Assembly (NCBI GenBank): GCA_021604805.1
Contig: BQJR01000004.1
Span: 124,001-188,000, forward strand
Direction of reading: 5' to 3'
Source of the DNA: Planctomycetota bacterium
GTDB taxonomy: Bacteria; Planctomycetota; B15-G4
Length of the DNA stretch: 64,000 bases
Of the stretch, positions 36,678 through 44,540 are shown piece after piece (position 1 is the stretch's first letter; every line of letters begins with the position of its first letter). A model generated the notes under the pieces. The model saw only the letters and a program-made list of their open reading frames with translations, ran no database searches and was not told the DNA's origin. The position numbers and the translations under genes are program-made.

Positions 36678-36691
36678 GTGTCGCGCGACAC
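36678..36691. promoter_or_regulatory. 14-base perfect palindrome in a divergent promoter region
   Basis: GTGTCGCGCGACAC reads the same on both strands. It lies in the 354-base gap (36586-36939) between the divergent sugar dehydrogenase and glycosidase-like genes, 93 bases before the dehydrogenase start. It is a candidate operator. On the minus strand a TACGCT -10-like box lies between it and the dehydrogenase start. No gene was seen in the gap. Confidence 0.45.
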
Positions 36692-36939
36692 CACGACGTT
36701 AGTTCCAGGAGCACTGCACGTCGCTGCACTGAAGAAGGACCCTTGACGTGGTGCTTAAGTCCCATCACCTCGCGTTCCGTGCCAACACGTCGCGCTTGAA
36801 CGCAGGCTCTCGGGCTGCCACTGTCGGTCGCAAGGCGTTTCCACACGGAGCGCGTCGGGCTCCCACGCGCCGCGCTCCGAGAATCGACTCCCCCCGATTC
36901 ACGAGGACTCTCCCCCCTCGCGATCCTGCCCCACTCACC

Positions 36940-38547
36940 ATGCTCCGACACCTTGTGATCGCGGCCGCGATGGCCGCGCTGTGGCTGGTCCCTACGCTTC
37001 ACGCTCAACCGCTGCCCGGCCAGATCGTGCGCGACAGCGAGCACCCCTCATGGCTCAAGCGGCATGGCGGCGAGCACGTGTTCCTCGTGGGTCCTGGCGA
37101 CCCCGAAGACTTCCTGTACCGCGGTGAACGGCTGCCCAGCGGACGGCGCGTCGGCGACCAAGCGCAGATCATCCAGCGCCTCGCGAAGCTCGGCGGCAAC
37201 ACGCTCTACGTGCAAGCGGTGCGCAGTCACGGAGGCGACGGCGCCAGTGACCACAACCCGTTCACCAACTCCGACCCCGCCCAAGGCATCGACCCCGACA
37301 TCCTCGAACAGTGGAGTGAGTGGATCGAACTCGCTGACGCCGCCGGCGTGGTGATCTGCTTCTTCATCTACGACGACAGCGCGCGCATCTGGGACCTGAG
37401 CGAGGGCGTGGGTGCGGAAGAGCGCGCCTTCGTGGAAGCGCTCGCGAACGCACTCGAAGAGCACCCCAACCTGATCGTGTTCGTCTCCGAGGAATCCGAG
37501 GAAGCGCGCTCGCCGGAGATCGCGCGCGAACTCGCGCAGATCTTCCGCGACGCCGACGACCACGATCACTTGCTCGGCGACCACCACTGGTCGGGCAACA
37601 CCTTCGTGTCGTGGAACAACACGTCGGTGCTCGAAGTCTTCGGCATGCAGTTCAACGTGGAAGGCGATCAGATCCACCACGAGGCCGTGGCCGCGCACAT
37701 CAAGGGAACGCTCGCCGGCCCGCAAGACTTCGGCTGGCTCGCCATCTACGCCGAGGCCTTCGCCACGTCGATCGGCGACACCACCACGCGTCGACACTTC
37801 ATCTGGGACGCGGCACTCGGCGGCTTGCAGAGCATGGTCTTCGGCGTGGAGGTCGCGGGCACCCCGGACGAACAACTCGAGCAGTGCCGCGTGCTGCAAG
37901 AGTTCATGGAAGACACCGACTTCTGGACCATGTCCCCCGCCGACCAACGCGCGGCCGGCGGCACGCGCTGGGTGTTGGGGAACGCGAACGATTCGATCAT
38001 CGCGTACTCCCGTGACCCCATCGCCCCACTCGGCCTCGATGGCCTGCCCGCCACGACCTACGACCTCCTCTGGGTCGACTGTGTCACCGGCGCGCGCGCG
38101 ACAGAGTTCAGCGTGCACACCACGAGCGGCACGAACTACTTCACGCGTCCAGCCGGGATCGGCGCCGAGTGCGCCGTGTCCGTGCGTCGCTCCTGGGTCG
38201 ACCTGGGCGCGGGACATCCGGGCCTCTTCGGACAGCCTCACCTGCAAGGCACCGGCCCACTGGAGAGCGGCTCGAACGTGAGCCTGCAAGTCACCGACGC
38301 CCTGCCGCTGGCCCCGAGCACACTCGTGATCGGCCTGGAGAACGCGCAGCTGCCCTTCAAGGGCGGCACCTTGCTCCCCGATCCCGTGTGGCTCGTGCCC
38401 TTCCTCATCGGTGTGACCGGGAACGCGTCGCTGCAAGCCGTGTGGCCCGACGGCCTGCCTGCGGGCGTGCCGCTCTACGTGCAGGTCTGGATGGCCGAAG
38501 GCCTGGGCTTCAGCGCCACGAACGCCGTGGTCGAGACGTCGAACTAG
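36940..38547 (+). CDS. Secreted glycoside hydrolase-like TIM-barrel protein
   Basis: A 535-residue exported protein (signal peptide ending in PTLHAQ). Residues about 30-330 have TIM-barrel-like elements seen in putative glycoside hydrolases (DUF4038-like): HPSWLKRHGGEHVFLVGPGD, LAKLGGNTLYVQAV, GVVICFFIYDD, HPNLIVFVSEES, WSGNTFVSWNN and GWLAIYAEA. Glutamates in VSEES and YAEA could be catalytic, but this is only a guess. Residues 418-535 are the shared C-terminal domain (LPFKGGTLLPDP, FSATNAV). ATG 36940 is chosen because it starts the signal peptide; the upstream in-frame region is basic and unlike an exported protein. Confidence 0.65.
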   Translation: MLRHLVIAAAMAALWLVPTLHAQPLPGQIVRDSEHPSWLKRHGGEHVFLVGPGDPEDFLYRGERLPSGRRVGDQAQIIQRLAKLGGNTLYVQAVRSHGGDGASDHNPFTNSDPAQGIDPDILEQWSEWIELADAAGVVICFFIYDDSARIWDLSEGVGAEERAFVEALANALEEHPNLIVFVSEESEEARSPEIARELAQIFRDADDHDHLLGDHHWSGNTFVSWNNTSVLEVFGMQFNVEGDQIHHEAVAAHIKGTLAGPQDFGWLAIYAEAFATSIGDTTTRRHFIWDAALGGLQSMVFGVEVAGTPDEQLEQCRVLQEFMEDTDFWTMSPADQRAAGGTRWVLGNANDSIIAYSRDPIAPLGLDGLPATTYDLLWVDCVTGARATEFSVHTTSGTNYFTRPAGIGAECAVSVRRSWVDLGAGHPGLFGQPHLQGTGPLESGSNVSLQVTDALPLAPSTLVIGLENAQLPFKGGTLLPDPVWLVPFLIGVTGNASLQAVWPDGLPAGVPLYVQVWMAEGLGFSATNAVVETSN

Positions 38548-38649
38548 CGCGAAGAGCGCAGGGTCACGCGGATCGCAGGCATCTCGATCGCTAGAATCCG
38601 CGTCGGTCCTTAGCGCCCCGAGGGAGCGCGACTCCCCCCGGAAGCCCTC

Positions 38650-40131
38650 GTGGTCTTCAGCTCGCTCGCCTTCCTGTTCCTGTTCTTGCCGCTGGTGCTG
38701 CTCGCGCACACGGCCTTGATGGCGCGCACGGGGAAGGCCGCGCCCGGTCGCGTGTCCGTGAGCACCGCGAACCTGTTGCTGCTCGCCACCAGCCTGCTGT
38801 TCTACGTGTGGGGCGAGGGTTGGCTGGTGTGGATCTTGCTCGCGTCGTCGGCGGTAGACTTCGCGGCGGGGCTCGGCATCGAGCGCGCGGGTTGGCGCAG
38901 CGAAGGTGAGCGCGCGCGTGCGGCGCGCCGCTGGCTCGCGGTCTCGATCGCGTCGAACCTGGCCTTCCTCGGGTACTTCAAGTACCTCGGCTTCGGGCTC
39001 GACGCGCTGCGCGACCTGAGCGGGAACGACGCGCTCTTCGCGAACGTGGCCGACGTCGCGCTGCCGCTGGGCATCAGCTTCTACACCTTCCAATCGATGT
39101 CCTACACCATCGACGTGTACCGCGGCGCCGTGCCCGCCACGCGTCGTCCACTCGACTTCGCCTGCTACGTGGCCATGTTCCCGCAGCTCGTGGCCGGACC
39201 GATCGTGCGCTACGTGCAGGTGTCGCAAGAACTCCTGAGCCGACGCCTCGACCTGCCGCGCTTCGCCTGGGGCCTGCGTCGCTTCGTGCTCGGACTGGCG
39301 AAGAAAGTGCTCGTGGCGAACACGCTCTCGGTGATCGCCGACGCCGCCTTCGAGAGCGCGCCCGCCGAGCTCAGCGCGCCCGCCGCCTGGCTCGGCCTGC
39401 TCGCCTACACCTTCCAGATCTACTTCGACTTCTCGGGCTACAGCGACATGGCCATCGGCCTGGGCGCGCTCTTCGGCTTCCGCTTCCCCGAGAACTTCGC
39501 CTGGCCCTACGCCGCGCGCTCGATCCAAGATTTTTGGCGACGCTGGCACATCTCGCTCTCCACGTGGTTCCGCGACTACCTCTACTTCTCGCTCGGGGGC
39601 AGTCGTCGCGGCACGGCGATCACGGCGCGCAACCTGCTGCTCGTGTTCCTGCTGTGCGGACTGTGGCACGGCGCGAGTTGGAACTTCGTGCTCTGGGGAC
39701 TGTTGCACGGCGGCTTCCTCGCGATGGAGCGCGTGGGCTTCGCGCGCGTGTTGACGCGCGCACCGAGCGTGCTGCGTCACGCTTACGTGCTGCTCGTGGT
39801 CATGCTCGCGTGGGTGCTCTTCCGCGCCGACGACCTGCCCGCCGCGCTCGACTACTTCGGCGCGCTCGTCGCAGGGGGCGGGACACTCGGTGCGCTGCGT
39901 CCCCTGCTCACACCGAGCGTGATCGTGGCCTTCGCGGTGGGCGCCGTGGCCTGCACGGGCTGGCCCACGCACGCGCTCGAACGACTGCGCGCGCGACCGG
40001 CGCTGGCGAGCACCTTCGCGCGCGGGCTCGACAGCCTGCTCTCGCTGGGCGTGTGTGTCGCGCTGGCGCTGCTGTCCACGGCGCTGCTCTTCCAAGGTGC
40101 CAGCAACCCCTTCATCTACTTCCGTTTCTGA
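38650..40131 (+). CDS. MBOAT family O-acyltransferase (AlgI-like)
   Basis: A 493-residue protein with about ten membrane helices. It starts at GTG 38650, typical VVFSSLAFLFLFLPLVLL. Family hallmarks include a long DFWRRWHISLSTWFRDYLYF segment and the WHGASWNFVLWGLLHGG helix with the conserved catalytic histidine. AlgI-type proteins move acyl groups across the inner membrane for O-acetylation of exported polysaccharide. It is followed six bases later by an AlgX/AlgJ-like gene, the usual partner. A TAGAAT box at 38592-38597 may be its -10. Confidence 0.93.
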   Translation: MVFSSLAFLFLFLPLVLLAHTALMARTGKAAPGRVSVSTANLLLLATSLLFYVWGEGWLVWILLASSAVDFAAGLGIERAGWRSEGERARAARRWLAVSIASNLAFLGYFKYLGFGLDALRDLSGNDALFANVADVALPLGISFYTFQSMSYTIDVYRGAVPATRRPLDFACYVAMFPQLVAGPIVRYVQVSQELLSRRLDLPRFAWGLRRFVLGLAKKVLVANTLSVIADAAFESAPAELSAPAAWLGLLAYTFQIYFDFSGYSDMAIGLGALFGFRFPENFAWPYAARSIQDFWRRWHISLSTWFRDYLYFSLGGSRRGTAITARNLLLVFLLCGLWHGASWNFVLWGLLHGGFLAMERVGFARVLTRAPSVLRHAYVLLVVMLAWVLFRADDLPAALDYFGALVAGGGTLGALRPLLTPSVIVAFAVGAVACTGWPTHALERLRARPALASTFARGLDSLLSLGVCVALALLSTALLFQGASNPFIYFRF

Positions 40132-40137
40132 ACCGGC

Positions 40138-41325
40138 ATGCCCACCCCCCGACCTTCCGAGACGCTTGCGAGCATGCCGCCGCGCACACCCCGCGCGCTG
40201 CTGCTGCTCGAGTGCTGCGTGCTGCTCGCGTTGCTGGTCACCCCCGGGGCGCTGCTGGTGCTCGGCCAACGCGGCCACGACGACGTGCTCATGATCGAGA
40301 AGCGCACGCCCGCCGCGCCACCGCCCACGCTCTCGCTGCCTTCACTGCCCGAGTGGCTCGCCGAGCTGCAAACCTGGTTCGACGACGCCCTGCCCCTGCG
40401 CGGCGCCTTCGTGAGCGAACTCAACGCCGCGCTGCTCGCGCTCGGTGAGTCCGGCGACGACACGGTGATCGTGGGCCGCGAAGGCTTTCTGTTCCTCGAC
40501 CGCACCCTCGCCGATCACCAGCGCACGGCCCGCTTCGGCGCACAACGCTTCGAGCTCAGCGTGCGCGCCACGCTCGCGCGCCGCGAATGGCTCGACCGAC
40601 AAGGCAGCGAGTACGTGCTGTTGATCCCGCCGAACAAGGCCAGCGTGTATCCCGAGCGCATGTCGCCGCACTACCCGGTCGGCAGCGGCCCCACGCTCAA
40701 AGACCGCTTCGTGGAACGCTTCGCCGACACACCCGAACTGCACGTGCTCGACTTGCGCGACACACTGCTCGCGCACAAACCCGACGGCGAACTCTACTAC
40801 CGCAGCGACTCGCACTGGAACTTGCGCGGCGCCTTGCTCGGCTTGAGCGCCACGCACGCGCGCGTGGCCAGCTTCCTGCCCGGCTTCACGGCGCCCGAAT
40901 GGAACCAGCTCCGTCTGCGCGACCACGTGACCATCGGCGGCGACCTCGCGCAGGTGCTCGGCCTGCACGAAGTGATCCGCGAACGCGTGCCCTTGGCGCG
41001 CGAACGCTGGACGCCTGCTTGGCGCACCTGGCAGCCGCCGAGCGAGCTGCGCTTGCCCCCCGGCACGCGCGTGCGCGTGTTCGACAACCCCGAAGGTCAT
41101 GGCACGGCGCTCTTCGTGCACGACTCCTTCGGCGCGCAGCTGCTGCCCTGGATCGGCAAACCCTTCGCACGCTTCTACGAACTCACGCGCGCCTCCGACC
41201 TGGCTACGAACGACACGCGCCTGCTCGAACTCGTGCGCGCCACACGCCCCGACGTCGTGCTCGACGAGATCGTGGAGCGCGCCTTCAACGCGGCGCTTCC
41301 CCTGGATCCCGAAGTCTGGAAGTGA
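40138..41325 (+). CDS. AlgX/AlgJ-like SGNH-type polysaccharide O-acetyltransferase
   Basis: A 395-residue protein with one N-terminal membrane anchor (about residues 20-42). The periplasmic domain matches the ALGX/SGNH-hydrolase-like fold: VGREGFLFLD, the DSHWN motif (D224, H226, W227) with the Asp/His pair, and HDSFG with nucleophile S330. AlgJ/AlgX proteins accept the acetyl group from the AlgI-type partner, encoded directly before, and transfer it to polysaccharide. The gene lies 22 bases before the SDR gene. Confidence 0.85.
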   Translation: MPTPRPSETLASMPPRTPRALLLLECCVLLALLVTPGALLVLGQRGHDDVLMIEKRTPAAPPPTLSLPSLPEWLAELQTWFDDALPLRGAFVSELNAALLALGESGDDTVIVGREGFLFLDRTLADHQRTARFGAQRFELSVRATLARREWLDRQGSEYVLLIPPNKASVYPERMSPHYPVGSGPTLKDRFVERFADTPELHVLDLRDTLLAHKPDGELYYRSDSHWNLRGALLGLSATHARVASFLPGFTAPEWNQLRLRDHVTIGGDLAQVLGLHEVIRERVPLARERWTPAWRTWQPPSELRLPPGTRVRVFDNPEGHGTALFVHDSFGAQLLPWIGKPFARFYELTRASDLATNDTRLLELVRATRPDVVLDEIVERAFNAALPLDPEVWK

Positions 41326-41347
41326 GCGCGTCCCACCCGGAGCCAGC

Positions 41348-42037
41348 ATGCGCCCCACATCGCGAAGCCTCCTGATCACCGGCGTGACCCGCGGCATCGG
41401 CCGCGCGCTGGCCGAACGTTTCATCGAGCGCGGCCACGTCGTGCACGGATGCGGACGTTCCGAACGCGAGCTGCACGCCCTGCGCGCCGCACACCCGGCC
41501 CCGCACTCCTACACTTCGGTGGACGTGTCCGACGCCGCCGCCGTGCAAGCTTGGGCCGATGCGCTCGCCGCCGCGGAGGTCGTCCCCGATCTGCTGCTCA
41601 ACAACGCGGCCTTGATGAACGAGCTCGCGCCGCTGTGGGAGATCTCGGCCGCCGACTTCGACCGCTTGATCGCCGTGAACGTGAGCGGCGTGGCCAACGT
41701 GGTGCGCGCTTTCGTGCCCGCCATGATCACGAGAGGCCGCGGCGTGATCGTGAACCTGAGTTCCGGCTGGGGGCGCTCGACCTCGCCTGAGGTCGGCCCC
41801 TACTGCACGAGCAAGTACGCCGTGGAGGGTTTCAGCGGCAGCCTCGCGCAAGAGCTGCCGAGCGGCATGGCCTGCATCGCACTGAGCCCTGGCGTCGTCG
41901 ACACGGAGATGTTGCGCACGTGCTCGCCCGACACGGCCGCAGTCACCCCGGGTGCCGAAGAGTGGTCGCACGCGGCCGCCGACTTCGTGCTGCAGCTCGA
42001 CGCGCAACACAACGGCGAGTCGTTGCGCGTGGGCTGA
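41348..42037 (+). CDS. Short-chain dehydrogenase/reductase
   Basis: A 229-residue cytoplasmic oxidoreductase of the classical SDR family. It has the TGVTRGIG cofactor loop (11-18), the NNAAL motif (85-89), catalytic Ser (S138/S139 in NLSSG) and Y152-x3-K156. Its length is typical. The substrate is unknown. Tight spacing after the MBOAT and AlgX-like genes places it in that operon, perhaps modifying a sugar precursor, but this is inference. A promoter for the next genes starts 15 bases after its stop. Confidence 0.9.
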   Translation: MRPTSRSLLITGVTRGIGRALAERFIERGHVVHGCGRSERELHALRAAHPAPHSYTSVDVSDAAAVQAWADALAAAEVVPDLLLNNAALMNELAPLWEISAADFDRLIAVNVSGVANVVRAFVPAMITRGRGVIVNLSSGWGRSTSPEVGPYCTSKYAVEGFSGSLAQELPSGMACIALSPGVVDTEMLRTCSPDTAAVTPGAEEWSHAAADFVLQLDAQHNGESLRVG

Positions 42038-42051
42038 ACGCGCGCGCTCGT

Positions 42052-42080
42052 TTTGCACGCGTCGCCCGCCTCCCTACAAT
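42052..42080 (+). promoter_or_regulatory. Probable promoter for egtD-egtB
   Basis: TTTGCA (42052-42057), a 17-base spacer and TACAAT (42075-42080) form a reasonable sigma-70-like promoter. It gives a leader of about 70 bases before egtD. Confidence 0.5.
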
Positions 42081-42156
42081 GGGCCCTCCATGCCCGGCGC
42101 GCCGCATCCTCGCATGCGGTCGACCACGATCGGGCGACACCACGCGGAGAGCGGAG

Positions 42157-43173
42157 ATGACGCACGAAGCGACGGCCCAGGAGTCGAGCGAACCCGACCC
42201 ACCTCGCGACTCGAGCAAGATCCTGGACACACCGCTGGCGCGCGACGTGGCCACCTCGCTGCGCGGCGAGCGCCCGTCGATCCCCTGCCGCTATCTCTAC
42301 GACGATCGCGGCAGCCGGCTCTTCGACGAGATCACGCTGCAGCCCGAGTACTACCTCACGCGCACCGAGGAAGCGATCCTCGAGCAACACGCCGACGCGA
42401 TCGTCGCGCGCGCCGCGCCGCACGAGCTCGTGGAGTTGGGCTCCGGCACGGGCAAGAAGGTGCCCACGCTGCTGCAGGCCGTGAAGCGCGCCGGGATGCC
42501 GGCGAAGCTCGTGCTCTTCGAGATCAACGCCGCGATGATCAACGCGTCGGTGGCGCGGGTGAAGCGCGAACACCCGGAGGTCCAGGTCACCGGTGTGGTC
42601 GGCACCTTCCCCGACGAACTGCAGCGCCTCGGGCCCGGCGGCGACCGCCTCGTGCTGTTCCTGGGCAGCACGCTCGGCAACCAACATCCCGCGCAGGTGC
42701 CCGGCTTCCTCACGCGCGTGGCGCAGCAGATGCATCCGGGCGACGACCTACTGCTCGGCCTCGACCTGGTCAAGGACCCCGCGCGCCTCGAGGCCGCCTA
42801 CAACGACGCCGCGGGCGTGACCGCGAGCTTCAGCCTGAACCTGCTCAGCGTGCTCAACCGCGAGCTCGGCGCCGACTTCGACGCGTCGGCCTTCGAACAC
42901 GTGGCGGTGTGGGAGGCGGAGTCGTCGTGGATCCGCATCGCCTTGCGCGCGCGCCGCGACCAACACGTGCGGGTTCCCGGCGCCGGCGTGGAACTCCGGC
43001 TGCGCGCAGGACAGGAGATCCAGACCGAGGTCTCGTGCAAGTACACGCGACCGATGCTCGAGCAGCGCCTCGCGGGCACGGGCCTCGCGCTCGACCAGTG
43101 GCACACCGATGCCCACGAAGACTTCGCCGTCGCGCTGCTCCGCCGTGAGGCCGACGCGGACCCCACGCGATGA
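42157..43173 (+). CDS. egtD: L-histidine N-alpha-methyltransferase EgtD
   Basis: A 338-residue SAM-dependent enzyme converting histidine to hercynine. Family features are DDRGSRLFDEIT, QPEYYLTRTEEAIL, the SAM-binding LVELGSGTGKK (91-101), and LFLGSTLGNQHPAQ. The C-terminal EVSCKYTR-x2-LEQ region is also typical. A GGAG lies close before the ATG. Its stop overlaps the egtB start (ATGA), so the two are translationally coupled. Only egtD and egtB are present here; egtA, egtC and egtE are not in the window. Confidence 0.92.
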   Translation: MTHEATAQESSEPDPPRDSSKILDTPLARDVATSLRGERPSIPCRYLYDDRGSRLFDEITLQPEYYLTRTEEAILEQHADAIVARAAPHELVELGSGTGKKVPTLLQAVKRAGMPAKLVLFEINAAMINASVARVKREHPEVQVTGVVGTFPDELQRLGPGGDRLVLFLGSTLGNQHPAQVPGFLTRVAQQMHPGDDLLLGLDLVKDPARLEAAYNDAAGVTASFSLNLLSVLNRELGADFDASAFEHVAVWEAESSWIRIALRARRDQHVRVPGAGVELRLRAGQEIQTEVSCKYTRPMLEQRLAGTGLALDQWHTDAHEDFAVALLRREADADPTR

Positions 43174-44513
43174 GTCTGCTCACGAGTGAACCCGCGCAAC
43201 TCGGCGACGAACTCGCGCGAGCCTGGCAGCGCAGCGACGCGATCTTCGCGCTGCTCAGCGAGAGCGCGTGGCTCGAGCAACCGATCCCCTTGCGGCACCC
43301 CTTCCTCTTCTATCTCGGACACTTGCCGGCCTTCGCGTGGAATCACCTCGGCGTGACGCTGCTCGGCAAGCCTGCGCTGAACGCCGAGTTCGAAGACTTG
43401 TTCGAGCGCGGCATCGATCCCTCCACCGACGGCACGGCCCCGCAAGCGACCGCGCCACGCTGGCCCGAGCGCGCGCAGGTCGAGGCCTATCGCGACCGCG
43501 TGCGTGCCGCGCTCGTGTCCGCGCTGCCCGAGCTCGAAACACACGACGCGAAGCGGGCCGGCCGCGAGGCCGAACAGCTGCTCCACGCCGTGCTCGAGCA
43601 CGAGCTCATGCACCACGAAACGCTGCTCTACATGCTGCAAGCGCTCGACCACGCACAGAAGCGCGCGCCGGCGTCGAGCACCGACGAAGTCTGCGCAGAG
43701 GGCGCGCCGCTCGAGCTCGTGGAGATCCCCGCAGGACACACCACGCTCGGCGCCGCCCCGCGCGAACAAGCCTTCGGCTGGGACAACGAGTTCCCCGCGC
43801 AGCGAGTGGCCGTACCCGCCTTCCGCATCGACAGCTTGCCCGTGAGCAACACGCGCTTCCTCGAGTTCGTGAACGACGGCGGCTATCGCACACCCCGCTG
43901 GTGGAGCGCCGAGGCCTGGCGCTGGCGCGAGCAACACGGCCTCGGACACCCGCTCAACTGGCGACACGACGGCACGCGCTGGTGGCAGCGCACGCTCTTC
44001 TGCGATCGACCGCTCGAGCAGGTCGCGCACTGGCCGGTGTCGGTGAGCTGGGCCGAAGCCGCAGCCTTCGCAGCCTGGCAAGGGCGTCGTCTCCCCACCG
44101 AAGCTGAGTTCCAGCGCGCCGCCTACGGCACCCCGAGCGGTCACGAACACGAAGCGCCGAACCGCGTCGGCGCGTCCGACATGCGCACCGCCAGCCTCGA
44201 CTTCCAGCGCTGGTCGCCCGCGCCCGTGGGCAGCTCACCGCAGGGGCGCTCGGCCTTCGGCGTGCACGAACTCGTGGGCAACGGCTGGGAGTGGACGGCC
44301 ACACTCTTCGCGCCGCGGCCCGGCTTCCGCGTCACGCTGCCCAGCTACGCCGGTTACTCCGCCGACTTCTTCGACGAGCCGCACTACGTGATGCTCGGCG
44401 GCTCCTGGGCCACCGACGCACGCTTGCTACGACGCAGCTTCCGCAACTGGTTCCGGCCCCACTATCCCTGGGCCTTCACCAAGTTCCGTCTCGTGGAAGC
44501 ACCGGGCGCGTGA
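43170..44513 (+). CDS. egtB: EgtB-like hercynylcysteine sulfoxide synthase (non-heme iron)
   Basis: A 447-residue enzyme with an N-terminal DinB-like domain and a C-terminal FGE-sulfatase domain (GNGWEWTATLF, GGSWATD). The three iron-binding histidines are visible: H51 in YLGHL, and H144 and H148 in LEHELMHHE, at spacing close to mycobacterial EgtB. It would join hercynine with a thiol donor using oxygen. Whether the donor is gamma-glutamylcysteine or cysteine cannot be read from sequence. An OvoA-type 5-histidylcysteine sulfoxide synthase is the main alternative; the separate adjacent EgtD favours ergothioneine. Confidence 0.85.
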   Translation: MSLLTSEPAQLGDELARAWQRSDAIFALLSESAWLEQPIPLRHPFLFYLGHLPAFAWNHLGVTLLGKPALNAEFEDLFERGIDPSTDGTAPQATAPRWPERAQVEAYRDRVRAALVSALPELETHDAKRAGREAEQLLHAVLEHELMHHETLLYMLQALDHAQKRAPASSTDEVCAEGAPLELVEIPAGHTTLGAAPREQAFGWDNEFPAQRVAVPAFRIDSLPVSNTRFLEFVNDGGYRTPRWWSAEAWRWREQHGLGHPLNWRHDGTRWWQRTLFCDRPLEQVAHWPVSVSWAEAAAFAAWQGRRLPTEAEFQRAAYGTPSGHEHEAPNRVGASDMRTASLDFQRWSPAPVGSSPQGRSAFGVHELVGNGWEWTATLFAPRPGFRVTLPSYAGYSADFFDEPHYVMLGGSWATDARLLRRSFRNWFRPHYPWAFTKFRLVEAPGA

Positions 44514-44540
44514 CGCGACCTCGCGCCGCCGCGCAGCGCA

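Noticed and set aside
36748..36939. An N-terminal extension of the glycosidase-like gene.
   Set aside because: It would place 64 basic residues before a clear signal peptide at ATG 36940.
37048..40278. A 1076-codon open frame on the minus strand.
   Set aside because: Antisense to the glycosidase-like and MBOAT genes, with no signal peptide, domain or motif; both overlapped genes have clear homology features.
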